From NCBI RefSeq assembly GCF_004348685.1, contig NZ_SMKO01000099.1, positions 1 to 34,118 of the forward strand: a stretch of 34,118 bases of DNA, read 5' to 3'. Positions within the stretch are counted from its first letter, which is position 1, and each line of letters opens with the position of its first letter. Source of the stretch: Nonomuraea deserti (GTDB taxonomy: Bacteria; Actinomycetota; Actinomycetes; Streptosporangiales; Streptosporangiaceae). Both the position numbers and the translations under genes were made by a program. The notes under the pieces are model-generated. The model was not told the DNA's origin. It saw nothing but the letters and a program-made list of their open reading frames with translations, and did no database searches. Shown piece after piece: positions 33,016 through 34,118 of the stretch.

Positions 33016-34118
33016 TGGGAGGTACCTCCGAGCACGAGCTCGGCCGTCCGCTCCAGACCCATCGCCCTGGGCCCCTTGATCAGCACCGCGTCACCCTGCC
33101 GCAGCCACCCCGCCAGCTCGGCGGCCGCCGCCTCGGCGTCGGGCACGTGCACGATCCGCGTCACGTGCTGCGGGCATGCCCCGTCACCGCCCGGAACACC
33201 GGCCGGCCCGCCCGGGGCACCGGCCGGAGGAGTGCCCGCGGGGACACCGGCCACGGGGGCCGCCGGTGGACCGCCTGAGGGGGGACCGGCTGCCGGGACA
33301 CCTTCGGCGGAGTGCCCGCCTGATTGCGGGGCGGACGCCTGCCACCCTTCTGGTGCCCCGGCCCCGTCGGGCCCGTGCCATCCGTGTGCCGGGACGCCCT
33401 GCACGGGGGCGGGCCCTTGCCATGCGGCCTGGGCCGCGTCACCGCCCTGCCACTCCTGCGCACCTTGTCCGGGAATCTGCCGACCCTGCGGAGGCTCGCT
33501 CTGACCGGAAACCTGCCGACTCTGCGAAGGCTCGGCCCGATCGGGGGTCTGCCGGCCCTGCGAGGGCTCGCTCTGACCGGGCGCCTGCCGGTTTTGGGGG
33601 TCGCCCTGATCGGGCACCGGCCGGCCCGGCGTTCCGGGGGCCTCCTGGCCGTGTCCGTGCCGGTCCTGGTGGGCGCCGGCGGGGTGGACGCCGCTCGGCG
33701 GAGACCCGGCGGGCCCTTGGGGAAGGGGACCCGGCGCGGCCACCGGGAAAGGGCCGGCGGGCGTCTGAGGCCCTGAGGCTTGTGGCCCGGAAGGCTGCGC
33801 CCCAGAAGGCAGAGGCCCATCAGGCTGGGGTCCGGAAGGCTGGGGTCCGGAAGGTCCGGCCGCCTGGGGACCGGGGCTCCGAGGGTCGGCGGCCGGGGCA
33901 GCGGCGATCCGCGGAAAAGTGATGGGACCGGCGCTCTGAGACCTCGCGGTCCGCGGGCCGGTGACCGGGCCACCCGCACCCTGCGGCCCAGCGGCCTGAG
34001 GTGTCACGGCCTGCGGACCTGGAACCGGGCCTCCGGCGCCCTGCGGACTTGCGCCCTGCGGACCCACGGCCGGCGGACCGGAGGGCGGCCCCGCAGCCGG
34101 CGGGCCAGGGGGCGGGCC
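33012..34118 (-). CDS. murF: MurF, C-terminal part, with a giant low-complexity insert (partial, runs off the window)
   Basis: Only the 3' end of the gene is present; the frame stays open to 34118. The last 55 residues, 33012-33188, fit the end of MurF, which adds D-Ala-D-Ala to the UDP-MurNAc-tripeptide: RIVHVPDAEAAAAELAGWL followed by QGDAVLIKGPRAMGLERTAELVL, matching the family pattern with the conserved VLVKGSR-like block. The position before mraY and the GTGA overlap support this. All of the sequence upstream in the window, at least 310 residues, is Pro/Gly/Gln/Ala/Ser-rich with internal repeats, which is not part of a normal Mur ligase of about 450-480 aa. The insert would fall in a surface loop of the C-terminal domain. 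Whether the normal ATP-binding and substrate domains precede it cannot be seen. Confidence 0.85.
   Translation of the reverse strand, partial: GPPPGPPAAGPPSGPPAVGPQGASPQGAGGPVPGPQAVTPQAAGPQGAGGPVTGPRTARSQSAGPITFPRIAAAPAADPRSPGPQAAGPSGPQPSGPQPDGPLPSGAQPSGPQASGPQTPAGPFPVAAPGPLPQGPAGSPPSGVHPAGAHQDRHGHGQEAPGTPGRPVPDQGDPQNRQAPGQSEPSQGRQTPDRAEPSQSRQVSGQSEPPQGRQIPGQGAQEWQGGDAAQAAWQGPAPVQGVPAHGWHGPDGAGAPEGWQASAPQSGGHSAEGVPAAGPPSGGPPAAPVAGVPAGTPPAGAPGGPAGVPGGDGACPQHVTRIVHVPDAEAAAAELAGWLRQGDAVLIKGPRAMGLERTAELVLGGTSQ
33018..33029 (-). promoter_or_regulatory. Palindrome containing the mraY ribosome-binding site
   Basis: GGAGGTACCTCC is a perfect 12-bp palindrome whose left half is the mraY Shine-Dalgarno (nine bases before the GTG). 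As RNA it could form a small GGAG/CTCC stem and limit mraY initiation unless ribosomes arrive from murF. Coupling is inferred. Confidence 0.5.
33453..33596 (-). repeat. 36-bp (12-residue) tandem repeat, 4 copies, in the MurF insert
   Basis: Four in-frame units: QNRQAPGQSEPS, QGRQTPDRAEPS, QSRQVSGQSEPP and QGRQIPGQGAQE. A second, shorter period (GPQPS-like, five residues) occupies about 33765-33860. This is repeat-driven growth of a disordered segment. Confidence 0.85.

Noticed and set aside
1..34118. Mobile elements, prophage, defence islands, tRNA or rRNA genes
   Set aside because: No transposase, integrase, terminal repeats, nuclease or toxin modules, or tRNA-like cloverleaf with a CCA end were seen; the window is mostly conserved core genes.

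Overview
The window is about 34 kb of very GC-rich DNA from an actinobacterial chromosome. Its right half is the classic dcw (division and cell wall) cluster on the minus strand, in mycobacterial/streptomycete order: murF, mraY, murD, ftsW, murG, murC, ftsQ, ftsZ, a YggS-type PLP protein, sepF, yggT, divIVA/wag31. High GC, frequent GTG starts, PknB-type kinases, the type-2-like ileS with a translational T-box, and this gene order all point to a filamentous actinomycete. A member of the Streptosporangiales (Nonomuraea-like) is my best guess, but that is inference.

Left to right: dnaE (minus) is divergent from a secreted SGNH/GDSL hydrolase. Next, on the minus strand, is a fusion of a degenerate DAHP-synthase-like domain with a chorismate mutase; its leader holds an intrinsic terminator and a short, apparently leaderless upstream ORF (candidate attenuator). 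A plus-strand run follows: two homologous Ser/Thr kinases with paired ectodomains, an AraC-type regulator, azlC, azlD and a third kinase. Convergent to it are an RluA-family pseudouridine synthase, lspA and a TraR/DksA zinc-finger protein. ileS lies on the plus strand behind a T-box leader. A 747-aa membrane protein with two Ada-like zinc sites then starts the minus-strand block that runs through the dcw cluster to the window edge, where murF is cut off.

The dcw genes make lipid II precursors (MurF, MraY, MurD, MurG, MurC) and build the septum (FtsW, FtsQ, FtsZ, SepF, DivIVA). Most junctions from murF to murC are short overlaps implying translational coupling. ftsZ sits behind a 336-bp AT-richer gap with a paired inverted repeat that probably marks its own promoter/operator. 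ylmD/yfiH, normally between ftsZ and yggS, is absent.

The most unusual theme is in-frame expansion of disordered, repeat-bearing segments in conserved proteins: at least 310 residues inserted near the MurF C-terminus, a long RPEPR-type linker in FtsZ, about 85 residues inside the DAHP-synthase-like domain, and about 500 residues between the zinc sites of the DivIVA-adjacent membrane protein. I found no defence system, CRISPR array, prophage, transposon, rRNA or tRNA.
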